Part shown: positions 1 through 8,505 of the stretch, one piece after another
Numbering within the stretch: the stretch's first letter is position 1
Layout: each line of letters opens with the position of its first letter
From: an uncultured Acidimicrobiales bacterium
GTDB lineage: Bacteria; Actinomycetota; Acidimicrobiia; Acidimicrobiales; SZUA-35
Assembly (NCBI GenBank): GCA_937925335.1
Contig: CALEWY010000117.1
Span: 1-45,216, forward strand
DNA: 45,216 nucleotides
Direction of reading: 5' to 3'
Made by a program: the position numbers and the translations under genes
Notes under the pieces: model-generated
Database searches by the model: none
Told to the model about the DNA's origin: nothing
The model's input: only the letters and a program-made list of their open reading frames with translations

Positions 1-183
1 CGTTACATCGTGTTCCGGTCGACCAATGGTGGGTTGGGTGCGCAGTATGCGACGTCGACGAGTTTGAACTTTGTGGATACGAATGTGTCGGCTGGTGTGA
101 CGTATACGTATGCGATCAAGGCGATCGATGCCGCCGGCAACACGAGCTATCGAACGAACCTCAGCAACGAGCGATATCGCTAG
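1..183 (+). CDS. C-terminal end of a fibronectin type III-containing surface protein (partial)
   Basis: The frame is open from the first base and ends at TAG 181-183, leaving 60 residues of a gene that begins outside the window. The residues alternate as beta strands and include VSAGVTYTYAIKAIDAAGN, the typical F/G-strand pattern of a fibronectin type III module, so the parent is probably a large secreted or cell-wall protein. The first 120 bases use GGT, TTG, GTG and ACG heavily, unlike the C-ending codons of the neighbours, and usage reverts towards the end. The stop overlaps that of the convergent acetyltransferase-like gene inside one CTAG. Confidence 0.7.
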   Translation, partial: RYIVFRSTNGGLGAQYATSTSLNFVDTNVSAGVTYTYAIKAIDAAGNTSYRTNLSNERYR

Positions 184-1214
184 CGCCCCAAGCCGCGATC
201 GATGACGAGCACGAGTGTTGCGTCGGCTTCGTCGGCCCAGCGCTGCTTGTAATCCATGTCCATCCCAAGGTCGTAGATCTGCACGCGCTGGTCGAGTGAT
301 TCGATCTGATGGAGTTGAAGGAGATGGCTCACCGAGAGCGAGGCTGCGTTTTCGGTAAAGCTGAGCTGGAGTCCTCGGTATCGATTGCCTCGGATCCCCC
401 CGACGATGAAGCCCACATCGGCTGACGGATCGGACGGGTCGAACGTTGCGATGAACGCACGCAAGCGGCCCGCGGCCGCAAGCCGCTTGAGCATGGCCCG
501 GTAGAACTCGCTCATCTCTGGCGAGGTGATGCCGGACTCCTCCTGGCCCTTCCACGAGCGGTGCTCGATCGCCAAGATTCGATCGAACAGCGTTTCGTCG
601 AGGTCCGGTTCGATGATCTGAAGGCCTGCCTCTTCGGCTCTACGTCTGGCGTTGCGCAGGTTGCGTCGGAGTTTGGCTGGTCGTCGTTGCCACCAGGCGT
701 CGAAGCCCTCGTCGAGATAGGCGAGTTGACGCACGATCCCGTGGGCCAGCCCCACTCGGCCAAGACCGAGAAGTTCCCGACCGACCGTGCGGGCGAGCGT
801 GCCGTCTTCGCCAAAGCCGGGGAGGATGATCTGATCCCACTCGGGCGTGGCGCCCAGACGTTCACAGAGTGTTCGACCGACGGCGGCGGGGTCGGGCCCG
901 ATCACCGGGCAGGCGAATCCCCACATTGGTTCGAGGCCGCTGATCAAGGCGTCGGGCCGAGCGTCCGATGCGGGATTCACCGGGTCTGGCGGCCCCGGAT
1001 AGGAGGCGAGGAGCGCCCAGCCGGCATCGCCGCTTTCGATCCACAGTGGCGACGATCCGGTTTCGAACCCCTGGTGAACCGGAAGGACCCAGTCGGGCCC
1101 TGAGCACCAGGGATCGATCTCGTCGGTCTCGACCGTCTTGTTGGTGGCGTCGACCAAGTGCTCCCAGACGTCGGAGCGCGCGTCGAGCTCGTCCAGGGGG
1201 TCGGTCACAGGCAA
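180..1214 (-). CDS. GNAT-fold (BioF2/FemAB-like) acyltransferase
   Basis: This is a 344-residue cytosolic protein. The second half has the layout of BioF2-like / Acetyltransf_6 proteins (CelD and FemAB relatives): a basic stretch RRPAKLRRNLRNARRR near residues 178-193, then a strand-rich GNAT fold ending in YDLGMDMDYKQRWA. These proteins transfer acyl or aminoacyl groups to cell-envelope or sugar substrates; the substrate here is not visible. The start is TTG at 1214 (GTG at 1208 is an alternative), 6 bases after the MFS stop, so it is the last gene of a leftward LLM-MFS-GNAT operon. Confidence 0.75.
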   Translation of the reverse strand: MPVTDPLDELDARSDVWEHLVDATNKTVETDEIDPWCSGPDWVLPVHQGFETGSSPLWIESGDAGWALLASYPGPPDPVNPASDARPDALISGLEPMWGFACPVIGPDPAAVGRTLCERLGATPEWDQIILPGFGEDGTLARTVGRELLGLGRVGLAHGIVRQLAYLDEGFDAWWQRRPAKLRRNLRNARRRAEEAGLQIIEPDLDETLFDRILAIEHRSWKGQEESGITSPEMSEFYRAMLKRLAAAGRLRAFIATFDPSDPSADVGFIVGGIRGNRYRGLQLSFTENAASLSVSHLLQLHQIESLDQRVQIYDLGMDMDYKQRWADEADATLVLVIDRGLGR

Positions 1215-1220
1215 AGTCTG

Positions 1221-2384
1221 TCAGCTCTCGTCGGTTGGGTCGTCGAGCCGGGCGAGAAGATCGGGGCGGCTCGCAAGCCCGGCGCCGATGATGAGAATCA
1301 GCGTGCCGGCTCCGAAGACGATTGGACGCGGCCCGAACCGGTCGGCGAGCGATGTCTGCACGAGTGAACCGATCGGGAAGGCGCCGGTGAATGCCATGAT
1401 GCGAGTCGCCATAACCCGACCGCGGATTCGTTCGGCGACGATCGACTGCACGGCGACGTTGCTCGTCGCGACGATGGCAAGGAACCCGAAACCGACCAGC
1501 ACGATGCCGATCGATCCTTGAACCGTTTCGGTCGATCCGCCGAACAACATCACTGCAGCTCCGTAACTGGGGAGGCCCCAGCGAATCATGGTTGCGCGAG
1601 GGATGTCGCCGAGTGAGCCGGTGACGAGTGGCGCGGCAAGCACGCTGCCGAGGCCGAGCAACATGCTGAGCAAACCAACGGCGAGCGGGCCGACGTCGTA
1701 GACCTGCTTGGCGAACACGACGATGAAACTCACGACCGGGTAGCCCAACCCGGCGACAGCGATCGCTACTCCGATGGCGACGACGATGCCGGGTTGAGAT
1801 CGGATGTAGCGGAGCGCTTCGACAAAACCCTGGATGATCCCTCGCTGCTGGCCGCTGGCTCGCACTTGGCCCGGGTTGACGATGAGCAGCGCGGCGAACA
1901 CGGCGAGGTAGCTGATGCCGTTCGTGAGGAATGCCCAGCCCGGTCCGATCGTGGCGATGAAGGCGCCGCCAACCACTGGTCCGACCGCTCTGGCGATGTT
2001 GAACTGCAGGCTGTTCAGCGAGATTGCGGATGGAAGATCCTTCACCGGAACGAGGAGGGGGATGAACGATTGCCATGTCGGGATCGTGAAGCCGTTCATC
2101 ACTCCGCCGACTGCGGCGATCGCAACGATGGTCGTCGGTGAGCGAACGCCGGCAGTCCATGCGGCCCACAGTCCAAGAGCCGGCACCGCCGACGCGAGTG
2201 AGCTCACGATGAGGACGTGTCGACGATCGAATCGGTCGGCGACATTGCCGGCAACCGGGCCGAGCAGCATCACCGGGACGATCGCGGCGAACGCCGCGAT
2301 CCCAACCCAACGCGCCTTGTTCGTGATCTCGAGCAGCACGAACGGGATCGTGAGGTTCTGCAACCAGGAACCCGAGTTCGACAC
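1221..2384 (-). CDS. MFS transporter (MFS_3 / enterobactin-exporter-like)
   Basis: This is an integral membrane protein with about 12 hydrophobic segments, loop 2-3 motif NVADRFDRRHVLI and the opening SNSGSWLQNLTIPFVLLEIT that is typical of MFS_3 drug or siderophore exporters. The listed start is GTG at 2384, but the frame stays open upstream to a stop at 2532-2534, and the residues encoded there (NFRRFWLGALV) are the conserved first half of TM1. The true protein is therefore probably about 33 residues longer. No ATG, GTG or TTG exists in that extension. The best candidate is CTG at 2483, overlapping the TGA of the LLM gene. It sits between an LLM oxidoreductase and a GNAT-like gene. Confidence 0.85.
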   Translation of the reverse strand: MSNSGSWLQNLTIPFVLLEITNKARWVGIAAFAAIVPVMLLGPVAGNVADRFDRRHVLIVSSLASAVPALGLWAAWTAGVRSPTTIVAIAAVGGVMNGFTIPTWQSFIPLLVPVKDLPSAISLNSLQFNIARAVGPVVGGAFIATIGPGWAFLTNGISYLAVFAALLIVNPGQVRASGQQRGIIQGFVEALRYIRSQPGIVVAIGVAIAVAGLGYPVVSFIVVFAKQVYDVGPLAVGLLSMLLGLGSVLAAPLVTGSLGDIPRATMIRWGLPSYGAAVMLFGGSTETVQGSIGIVLVGFGFLAIVATSNVAVQSIVAERIRGRVMATRIMAFTGAFPIGSLVQTSLADRFGPRPIVFGAGTLILIIGAGLASRPDLLARLDDPTDES

Positions 2385-2479
2385 GAGCGCGCCGAGCCAG
2401 AACCGCCGAAAATTCTGGTGGCTCAGTGCCCGGAGACCGTGACGGAAGCCGCTCGGCCCCTGGTTTGTCTCCGTAGCGA

Positions 2480-3361
2480 TCAGATGCCTTCGGTCGGAAC
2501 GATGACCTTCTCGGCGAACGCGGCCATCGCTTCATCGGCGTTCGGCCGCATCAACATGAAGGCGGGAACGATGAGTCGCGTGCAGCCGATGGCCGCCATC
2601 TCTTCGGCCGCTCCGACCGGGTCGTCGCCGAAGGTTCCGGGGTGTGCGGCGGTCAATTCGATCGCCGCGGGGTCGTTGCCCGCATCGGCTGCGGTTTGGC
2701 GGGCGACGTCCATGAGCTCAGCGAGCTCGGCGGGGGAGCCCTTGCCTGGGAAGAAGCCGGTGCCGAGGCGGCCGGCTCGTTTCGCCGCATGGGTTGAGTG
2801 CCCACCGGTGACGATCGGGATGTCGTTACCGACGGGCTTTGGATTGCTCGAAACCCTGGTGAAGGATGCGAACTCGCCGTCGTAAGACGCTCCATCGCTT
2901 GACCACAGGGCTCGCATCGCGTGGACGTAGTCGTCCGTGCGGGCACCTCGTTTGCCCCAGGGGATGCTCAGCGCGTCGAATTCTTCCTCGAGCCAACCAA
3001 CACCGATACCGAGCTCGACTCGACCGCCCGACATGTGGTCGAGTGTTGCGAGCTCTTTCGCGAGAACAACCGGGTTGCGCTGCGGGAGGATCAAGATGCC
3101 CGTCGCCAGCTTGATTTCGCTGGTCACTGCGGCGATGTAGGAAAGCCAGATCAGCGGATCCGGGATCGGTGTCGTCGAGGTGGCGGGCATCTTGCCGTCG
3201 GCGGCGTAGGGGTATTCCGACGCGTAGTCGTCTGGGTAGACGACGTGCTCGACCGTCCAGACCGACTCGAAGCCGTGCGTCTCGGCGGCCCGAGCCATCT
3301 CGGTCGCCCCCGATCCATCGACCCATCCCATGGTGTTCGCAAAGGCGATTCCGTAGCGCAT
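2480..3361 (-). CDS. LLM-class F420-dependent oxidoreductase
   Basis: This 293-residue protein has a luciferase-like (beta/alpha)8 barrel. Its motifs include the N-terminal MRYGIAFANT strand, a HMSGGRVELGIGVGWLEEEFDAL block after strand 4 and PIVTGGHST further on, all usual for TIGR03619-type F420 (rather than FMN) enzymes. Such enzymes move hydride between F420H2 and unknown small organic substrates. ATG at 3361 fits the family N-terminus; the frame extends 7 codons further to 3382 but without homology. It is the first gene of the leftward operon with the MFS and GNAT-like genes, so its product may be exported or acylated. Confidence 0.88.
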   Translation of the reverse strand: MRYGIAFANTMGWVDGSGATEMARAAETHGFESVWTVEHVVYPDDYASEYPYAADGKMPATSTTPIPDPLIWLSYIAAVTSEIKLATGILILPQRNPVVLAKELATLDHMSGGRVELGIGVGWLEEEFDALSIPWGKRGARTDDYVHAMRALWSSDGASYDGEFASFTRVSSNPKPVGNDIPIVTGGHSTHAAKRAGRLGTGFFPGKGSPAELAELMDVARQTAADAGNDPAAIELTAAHPGTFGDDPVGAAEEMAAIGCTRLIVPAFMLMRPNADEAMAAFAEKVIVPTEGI

Positions 3362-3389
3362 GCGAGAAACCTTAGGGGTCAAGTCTCAT

Positions 3390-3436
3390 TTGTTCTGAAC
3401 TGACCTTCCGAACTCATCTCGGTTGTTCTGAGCTGA
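3390..3436. promoter_or_regulatory. Paired direct repeats in divergent promoter region (possible operator)
   Basis: TTGTTCTGAACTGA (3390-3403) and TTGTTCTGAGCTGA (3423-3436) differ at one base of 14 and start 33 bp apart, about three helical turns. They sit in the 160-bp gap between the divergent LLM and SDR genes. Same-face direct repeats at this spacing commonly bind a regulator dimer. No regulator gene lies next to them, so the role is inferred. Confidence 0.4.
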
Positions 3437-3521
3437 GCGGAAGGGCAATCGACACTTGATCCCTGACGTGGAGAGAAGCACGCACCTTGCACTGGCTTCA
3501 CGACCGGGAGAGGCTCGCGCC

Positions 3522-4283
3522 ATGGAACTCAATGGTGTCAAAGCGATCCTCATCGGTGGTGCGTCCGGCTTTGCGAAAGCGACGGCGATTCGAATTGCAG
3601 CAGGGGGTGGCACCGTCGCCATCCTCGATCGGGAGGCAAGTGCCGGGGCCGAGGTCGCTGCTGAACTGGGCGGTTCGTGGCATCCGTGCGACGTACTCGA
3701 CTTTGAAGGCATCGAGGTTGTGATCGATGAAGCGGTTGCAGCGATGGGCGGTCTCGACGTAGCCGTCAACACCGCTGGCGGTGGCAAGGCGGGGCGAACC
3801 CTCGGCAAGAGCGGCCCGTTCTCGCTCGACGACTTTCGAGCGGTGATCGATCTCAACTTGATCGGCACGTTCAACACCAACCGCCTGTGTGCGGCCCACA
3901 TGGCAACGAACGATCCGAACGACGACGAAGAACGCGGCGTGCTCATCAATACGGCATCGATCGCTGCCTTCGAGGGCCAGATCGGACAGGTTGCCTACAC
4001 GGCATCCAAAGCTGGTGTTGCGGGAATGACGCTGACGATGGCTCGCGATCTCGGCATCGTTGGGATCCGGGTCAATACCATCGCTCCGAGTCTGTTCGCC
4101 ACCGGCCTGACGGCAGGCGTCACCGAGGACCGGGCGCACAACCTGACGAAAGACAATGCGTTCCCGAAGCGTCTCGGTCGACCAGACGAATACGCAAAGC
4201 TCGCGATCGCGATCATCGAGAACCCGATGCTCAACGGCGACACGATCCGCCTCGACGCAGGCCAACGATTCGGACCCAAGTAG
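3522..4283 (+). CDS. Short-chain dehydrogenase/reductase (3-hydroxyacyl-CoA dehydrogenase type 2-like)
   Basis: This 253-residue classical SDR has the nucleotide-binding motif GGASGFA at residues 12-18, NTAGG near 84-88, catalytic Ser146 in NTAS and Tyr159-x3-Lys163 in YTASK. The length, the opening and the NTIAPSLFATG segment resemble HSD10-type 3-hydroxyacyl-CoA dehydrogenases, which oxidise 3-hydroxyacyl-CoA with NAD+. The last Gly of the usual TGxxxGxG is Ala18. ATG 3522 is preferred because GGGAGAGG lies about 9 bases upstream. It precedes an acyl-CoA ligase gene on the same strand, which fits fatty-acid or steroid side-chain degradation. Confidence 0.88.
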   Translation: MELNGVKAILIGGASGFAKATAIRIAAGGGTVAILDREASAGAEVAAELGGSWHPCDVLDFEGIEVVIDEAVAAMGGLDVAVNTAGGGKAGRTLGKSGPFSLDDFRAVIDLNLIGTFNTNRLCAAHMATNDPNDDEERGVLINTASIAAFEGQIGQVAYTASKAGVAGMTLTMARDLGIVGIRVNTIAPSLFATGLTAGVTEDRAHNLTKDNAFPKRLGRPDEYAKLAIAIIENPMLNGDTIRLDAGQRFGPK

Positions 4284-4374
4284 CGCCTCAACCTCTTCAC
4301 GATGGGACCTGACCCCAAAAGGTTGCGTCTCCGTTCCACGTGACGCGGCGGCGACTGCCACTTAGGGTCGCCGA

Positions 4375-5931
4375 ATGGGCTACCCCGGACTCCACGCATC
4401 GACTCGTCCTGACCACCCAGCGATCGTCATGGCGGGGTCGGGTGAAACGCTGACCTACCGAGAGCTCGATGAGCGCTCCAATCAGGTCGCACACCTGTTT
4501 CGCGCGCACGGACTCCAAGCCGGTGACCACGTTGCGATCTTCATGGAGAACCAGATCCGATTCATGGAAGTGATTTGGGGCGCGTTCCGTAGCGGCCTCT
4601 ACGTCACCGCGGCCAACAGCTTCTTGGCCGCAGACGAAGTGGCGTACATCCTCGACAACTGCGATGCCGAGATCGTCGTGAGCTCGCGAGCCAAGGCTGA
4701 AACGGCAACCGCGATCGACCCCGCCACAACAACAAACGTCAAACGTTGGCTGATGACCGACGGCACGGCTTCATCCGACACGGGACCGAATTGGGAGTCA
4801 TACGAGGATGCGCTCGCCGAGTTTCCGACGACGCCCGTCGACGATGAGCGCCCCGGCCAGCAGATGCTCTATTCGTCTGGCACAACAGGCCAGCCGAAGG
4901 GTGTCATGCGGCCGCTGCCCGAGCACCCCATCGACGAACTCAACCCGCTCACACACGTGCCGATCGGGGCGGTGTACGACTACGGCCCGGACATGATCTA
5001 CCTGTCGCCTGCGCCGATGTATCACGCTGCCCCGCTCACCTTCTCGAGCATCGTTCAACGCTTCGGCGGGACGCTCGTAATCATGGAGAAGTTCGACGCC
5101 AAGTCATGCCTGGCCGCCATCGAGAAGTACAAGGTCACGCACGCCCAGTTCGTTCCAACCATGTTCATTCGGATGCTGAAGCTCGACGAAGCGGACCGTC
5201 TTGAGCACGACCTGTCGTCGATGACCGTTGCGTGGCATGCCGCCGCTCCATGCCCCGTGCCGGTCAAGCATCAGATGATCGACTGGTGGGGCCCGATCAT
5301 CCTCGAGTACTACGCCGGCTCGGAAGGCAACGGATCGACGCTCATCAACAGCGAGGAGTGGCTTGCTCATCCGGGCTCCGTCGGTGTTCCGCGCTCCGGC
5401 CAGGTTCACATTTGCGACGATGAGGGCAATGAATTGCCGGCCGGTGAGACGGGCGGGATCTACTTCTCAGGCGGCGGCGCCTACGAGTACTACAAGGCAC
5501 CGGAGAAGACGGCCGGAGCGGCACTACCTGGTGGCCGCACAACCCTTGGCGACATCGGCTACGTCGATGACGACGGCTACCTCTATCTCACCGATCGCAA
5601 GGCGCACATGATCATCAGCGGTGGCGTCAACATCTACCCACAAGAGATCGAAGATGCGTTGATCACGCATCCGAAGGTGGCCGATGTCGCCGTCTTTGGT
5701 GTGCCGGACCCCGACATGGGGGAGCAGGTGAAGGCGGTGGTGCAGCCTGCCGACGGCGTGTCGAGCGACGGGCTCGAAGCGGAGCTCATCACATTCACGA
5801 GGGAACGCATCGCCCATTTCAAGTGTCCGAAGTCGATCGACTTCGAGGCCGAACTCCCTCGCCTCCCAACGGGCAAGCTCTACAAGCGTCTGCTCCGCCA
5901 GCGCTATTGGCCGGCACCCACCTCGTCATGA
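4375..5931 (+). CDS. Acyl-CoA synthetase (AMP-forming, FadD-like)
   Basis: This 518-residue enzyme is of the ANL superfamily. It has the phosphate-binding loop YSSGTTGQPKG near residue 166, EYYAGSEG as the A5-type motif, TLGDIGYVDDDGYLYLTDRK as the A7/A8 hinge region, and the C-terminal PTGKLYKR whose Lys completes adenylate formation. It activates a carboxylic acid to acyl-AMP and then acyl-CoA. It starts at ATG 4375, with AGGG about 8 bases upstream. The gene follows the SDR by 91 bases, so the two probably act together in acyl-CoA catabolism. The chain length or ring nature of the substrate cannot be read from the sequence. Confidence 0.92.
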   Translation: MGYPGLHASTRPDHPAIVMAGSGETLTYRELDERSNQVAHLFRAHGLQAGDHVAIFMENQIRFMEVIWGAFRSGLYVTAANSFLAADEVAYILDNCDAEIVVSSRAKAETATAIDPATTTNVKRWLMTDGTASSDTGPNWESYEDALAEFPTTPVDDERPGQQMLYSSGTTGQPKGVMRPLPEHPIDELNPLTHVPIGAVYDYGPDMIYLSPAPMYHAAPLTFSSIVQRFGGTLVIMEKFDAKSCLAAIEKYKVTHAQFVPTMFIRMLKLDEADRLEHDLSSMTVAWHAAAPCPVPVKHQMIDWWGPIILEYYAGSEGNGSTLINSEEWLAHPGSVGVPRSGQVHICDDEGNELPAGETGGIYFSGGGAYEYYKAPEKTAGAALPGGRTTLGDIGYVDDDGYLYLTDRKAHMIISGGVNIYPQEIEDALITHPKVADVAVFGVPDPDMGEQVKAVVQPADGVSSDGLEAELITFTRERIAHFKCPKSIDFEAELPRLPTGKLYKRLLRQRYWPAPTSS

Positions 5932-6022
5932 CGGTGCGCCCCTCCATGTCGTGTCGGTTCGGTGAGGGTCAGAGTTCCGAACAATCGAGACTTGAACCCT
6001 GAGGTTGTGACCCCTGAGGTTG

Positions 6023-7072
6023 CTAGAGGGCGCTGATGATCGACGACAGGATCTCGGCGTCACCTGGTGAGTTGACCGGCATGGAGAACTCGATGCGGTC
6101 GACTCGATTGCCATAACGATCGCTGAGCTCCGCGGCGATCGAATCGTGGGTCGCCAGGGTGGCGACGGTGTGCAACATCTCGTCGTGGACGAGGCCCGGC
6201 AGGTCGTCCCACCGTTGCTGCTTCGAGAGGGCGGACGCTTGCTCGGCGATGTCGTCCCACCCGTGCAGCTCGAAGGTCCGTCGATACGACGGCGTCGAGA
6301 GATAGAACGCCACTCGAGCCCGCACGGTTTCGGCAACTCGAGCGAGGCTTGCTTCGTCGGCTGCTGTGCCGACGAGCGGTTTCATGCAGATCTCGATCTC
6401 GTCGGTGTGGCGGGCGGTCCGGGCCGCCCCTTTGGCCACGGCTGGCTTCACCTTCTCGTCGATGAACAGGGGCGTGCACACGGGGTGGAGGCGAACGCCG
6501 TCGGCGACTTCACCCGCGACGGCACACATGTTGGGCCCGATCGCGGCGATGTGGACCGGGATCGTCGGGTGATCGATCGGGCCAGGGTCGAACAACGGGA
6601 CCATGAGATTGAGGTTGTAGTGCTCGCTCTCGAACGCCAACGGCTCGCCGGTTTGCCACGTGTTCCACACCGCTCGCATCGCGTTGATGTAGTCACGCAT
6701 CCACGGGGCGGGTGCTGACCACTCCATCCCAAACCGTCGCCGCACGTGGCCTCGAACCTGTGAGCCGAGCCCGAGCACGAAGCGACCCTCAGACAACTTC
6801 TGAAGTGACCACGCGGACATCGCCGTGATCGTGGGGCTGCGAGGGAATGCCATTGCGACCGACGTTCCGATGCCGATGGTTGACGTATTCGCTGCTCCGA
6901 GGGCCAGCAGTTGATACGGGTCGTCCTTGGTCTCCTCGACCAAGACGGCGTGATAGCCAATCGCTTCGGCCTGGGCCGCGCCGGCCGCGAAGTCACCGAT
7001 GTGGAGAGGCGTGTCGGGTTCGCGCAGGCCAGGATCGAGCTTGCCGAGGGGGAGCAGGGTTTCTGCGAGCAT
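6023..7072 (-). CDS. LLM-class F420-dependent oxidoreductase (TIGR03617-like)
   Basis: This luciferase-like barrel protein has 349 residues from ATG 7072 (start MLAETLLPLGKL). An in-frame GTG at 7168 would add 32 residues of no family character and overlap the divergent dioxygenase, so it is rejected. Visible family elements are YHAVLVEETKDDPY, the SEGRFVLGLGSQVRGHVRRRFG block and the HIAAIGPNMCAVAGEVADG segment. F420-dependent members reduce or oxidise diverse small molecules. It is a distant paralogue of the enzyme at 2480-3361. It diverges from a TauD-type dioxygenase with 53 bases between starts, suggesting shared regulation. Confidence 0.87.
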   Translation of the reverse strand: MLAETLLPLGKLDPGLREPDTPLHIGDFAAGAAQAEAIGYHAVLVEETKDDPYQLLALGAANTSTIGIGTSVAMAFPRSPTITAMSAWSLQKLSEGRFVLGLGSQVRGHVRRRFGMEWSAPAPWMRDYINAMRAVWNTWQTGEPLAFESEHYNLNLMVPLFDPGPIDHPTIPVHIAAIGPNMCAVAGEVADGVRLHPVCTPLFIDEKVKPAVAKGAARTARHTDEIEICMKPLVGTAADEASLARVAETVRARVAFYLSTPSYRRTFELHGWDDIAEQASALSKQQRWDDLPGLVHDEMLHTVATLATHDSIAAELSDRYGNRVDRIEFSMPVNSPGDAEILSSIISAL

Positions 7073-7125
7073 CCCCGCATCCTTCCCGACTCGACGCAGC
7101 TTGCGCCAGAAGGGATCATCAACGG

Positions 7126-7971
7126 ATGCCGAACGACGGGTTGCAGATCGAACCAATAGCTGGCGCACTCGGCGCCGAAGTAAGCGATGTTGATCTGCGA
7201 TCGCTCGACACTGAGCTCGTCGGGCAGATCCGGGCGGCCTTCGTCGATCACCAGGTGTTGGTGTTCCGGGATCAGGAGCTCACGCCGGACGACCAGGTTG
7301 CGTTCGGTCGCCACTTCGGCGAACTCGACACGCATCCGTTCGTGGAGATGAACGACGAGCACCCCGAAGTGCTCGACATCGTGACCGAGCCTGAGGATCG
7401 TGTCGGCGCAAACTTCGGCGGGGGCTGGCACACCGACCTCACCTTCATGACCGAACCTGATCTCGGTTCGATCCTCTACGCGATCGAGGTGCCTCCTGCC
7501 GGCGGCGACACACTCTTCGCAAGCCAGCTCGCGGCGTATGACTCGCTGAGTGACACGATGAAATCGATGCTCGACGGCCTTGTTGCCACCCATTCCCCCG
7601 ATCGCCAATACGGCATGGCCGGACAATCGAAGACGTCGAAGGCAATGGTGACGAAGGATGGCGTGGATGCGTCGAGCGAAACGGAGCACCCCGTCGTTCG
7701 GACGCACCCCGAATCGGGTCGCAAGGGTCTCTACGTCAATCCGGCGTTCACCGAGAAGATCCGGGGTATGCGTCGCGATGAGTCGGCTGCCTTGTTGTCG
7801 TTCCTCTACGAGAAGGGGTCACACGAGGCGTTCACGTGTCGGGTGAAGTGGCAGCCCGGAACATTGACGATGTGGGACAACCGCAGCGTCCAGCATTTCG
7901 CATTGCACGATTACGCCGGCCACCGTCGCCACATGCGCCGAATCACCGTGAAGGGCGATCGCCCGGTCTGA
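7126..7971 (+). CDS. TauD/TfdA-family 2-oxoglutarate-dependent dioxygenase
   Basis: This 281-residue non-haem Fe(II) enzyme has the iron ligands His102-x-Asp104 (WHTDLTF) and the distal His257 in MWDNRSVQHFALHDY. Arginines near 271-272 can hold 2-oxoglutarate. The length and the GDTLFASQLAAYDSLS and KGLYVNPAFTEKI segments match taurine dioxygenase relatives. These hydroxylate substrates such as taurine, alkylsulfates or phenoxyacetates, coupled to decarboxylation of 2-oxoglutarate. I cannot tell which, and no sulfonate transporter is nearby. ATG 7126 gives the family N-terminus; GAAGG lies about 11 bases upstream. Confidence 0.92.
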   Translation: MPNDGLQIEPIAGALGAEVSDVDLRSLDTELVGQIRAAFVDHQVLVFRDQELTPDDQVAFGRHFGELDTHPFVEMNDEHPEVLDIVTEPEDRVGANFGGGWHTDLTFMTEPDLGSILYAIEVPPAGGDTLFASQLAAYDSLSDTMKSMLDGLVATHSPDRQYGMAGQSKTSKAMVTKDGVDASSETEHPVVRTHPESGRKGLYVNPAFTEKIRGMRRDESAALLSFLYEKGSHEAFTCRVKWQPGTLTMWDNRSVQHFALHDYAGHRRHMRRITVKGDRPV

Positions 7972-8044
7972 TCCTCCCGGCCCGCTCATTGGGTCTGGGC
8001 CGTTGGGTCCGGTCCGTCTCGTCGGATGCGTGATGGGTCCAGGA

Positions 8045-8065
8045 CTACTGAACATGCATGAGTAG
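8045..8065. promoter_or_regulatory. 21-bp inverted-repeat box before padR (putative PadR operator)
   Basis: CTACT, 11 bases, then AGTAG forms an inverted repeat ending 9 bases before the padR ATG. Two boxes with the same length and arm sequence lie 450-520 bp downstream over the nfeD promoter. A box at the regulator's own start suggests autorepression. Confidence 0.6.
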
Positions 8066-8074
8066 CCTGGCTCG

Positions 8075-8419
8075 ATGCCGTCAAGTGTTGCCGTTCACCA
8101 TGCGCAGATCCTGAAGGGTGTGCTCGATATGTGTGTGCTTGCCTCGATCGTCGAGGAACCGAACTACGGCTATGCGTTGGTGTCGTCGCTGAACGAGCGC
8201 GGCGTGAACGTGCCGAACGAAAACAGCGTGTATCTCGTGTTGAAGCGATTGGCGAAGGCCGGCCGCATCGAAGCCGAACTCGTGCCTTCCGACAGTGGAC
8301 CGCCACGCAAGGTCTATCGAGCCACGAACCTCGGACGAGACGTTCTCTACGCCTGGATGGCTGACTGGACAGCGGTTCGAGACGGCGTCGATCAGGTGTT
8401 GACCCCCCACCGCTGGTAG
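8075..8419 (+). CDS. PadR-family transcriptional regulator
   Basis: This 114-residue winged-helix protein has the classic PadR opening ILKGVLDMCVLASIVEEPNYGYALVSSL, a recognition-helix region with SVYLVLKRLAKAGRIEAE, and the wing strand PPRKVYRATNLGRDVL. It is short and lacks a long C-terminal dimerisation coil, like subfamily-2 PadR proteins. PadR proteins repress by binding inverted repeats and let go when a small ligand binds. A matching box lies just upstream and two more precede the nfeD-flotillin operon, so it probably controls both. A strong terminator follows, making it monocistronic. The start is ATG 8075 with no clear ribosome binding site. Confidence 0.9.
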   Translation: MPSSVAVHHAQILKGVLDMCVLASIVEEPNYGYALVSSLNERGVNVPNENSVYLVLKRLAKAGRIEAELVPSDSGPPRKVYRATNLGRDVLYAWMADWTAVRDGVDQVLTPHRW

Positions 8420-8445
8420 CGCTCCACCGAGATTTCTGAAGCCAC

Positions 8446-8471
8446 AAAAGCCCCGAGATTTCGGGGCTTTT
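8446..8471 (+). terminator. Rho-independent terminator of padR
   Basis: A perfect 11-bp stem (AAAAGCCCCGA / TCGGGGCTTTT) with a 4-base GATT loop ends in a T run, 27 bases after the padR stop. It separates padR from the nfeD promoter. Confidence 0.9.
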
Positions 8472-8505
8472 CGTCGCGCCTGAGCCCTCGGCCGACACGA
8501 ATCGC

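Noticed and set aside
862..2535. A 557-codon leftward open frame across the MFS gene
   Set aside because: It is Arg/Ser/Pro-rich with no fold character and lies out of frame over a clear MFS transporter; it is a high-GC shadow.
7073..7168. N-terminal extension of the second LLM oxidoreductase from GTG 7168
   Set aside because: The added residues have no family match and overlap the divergent dioxygenase start; ATG 7072 gives the usual opening.
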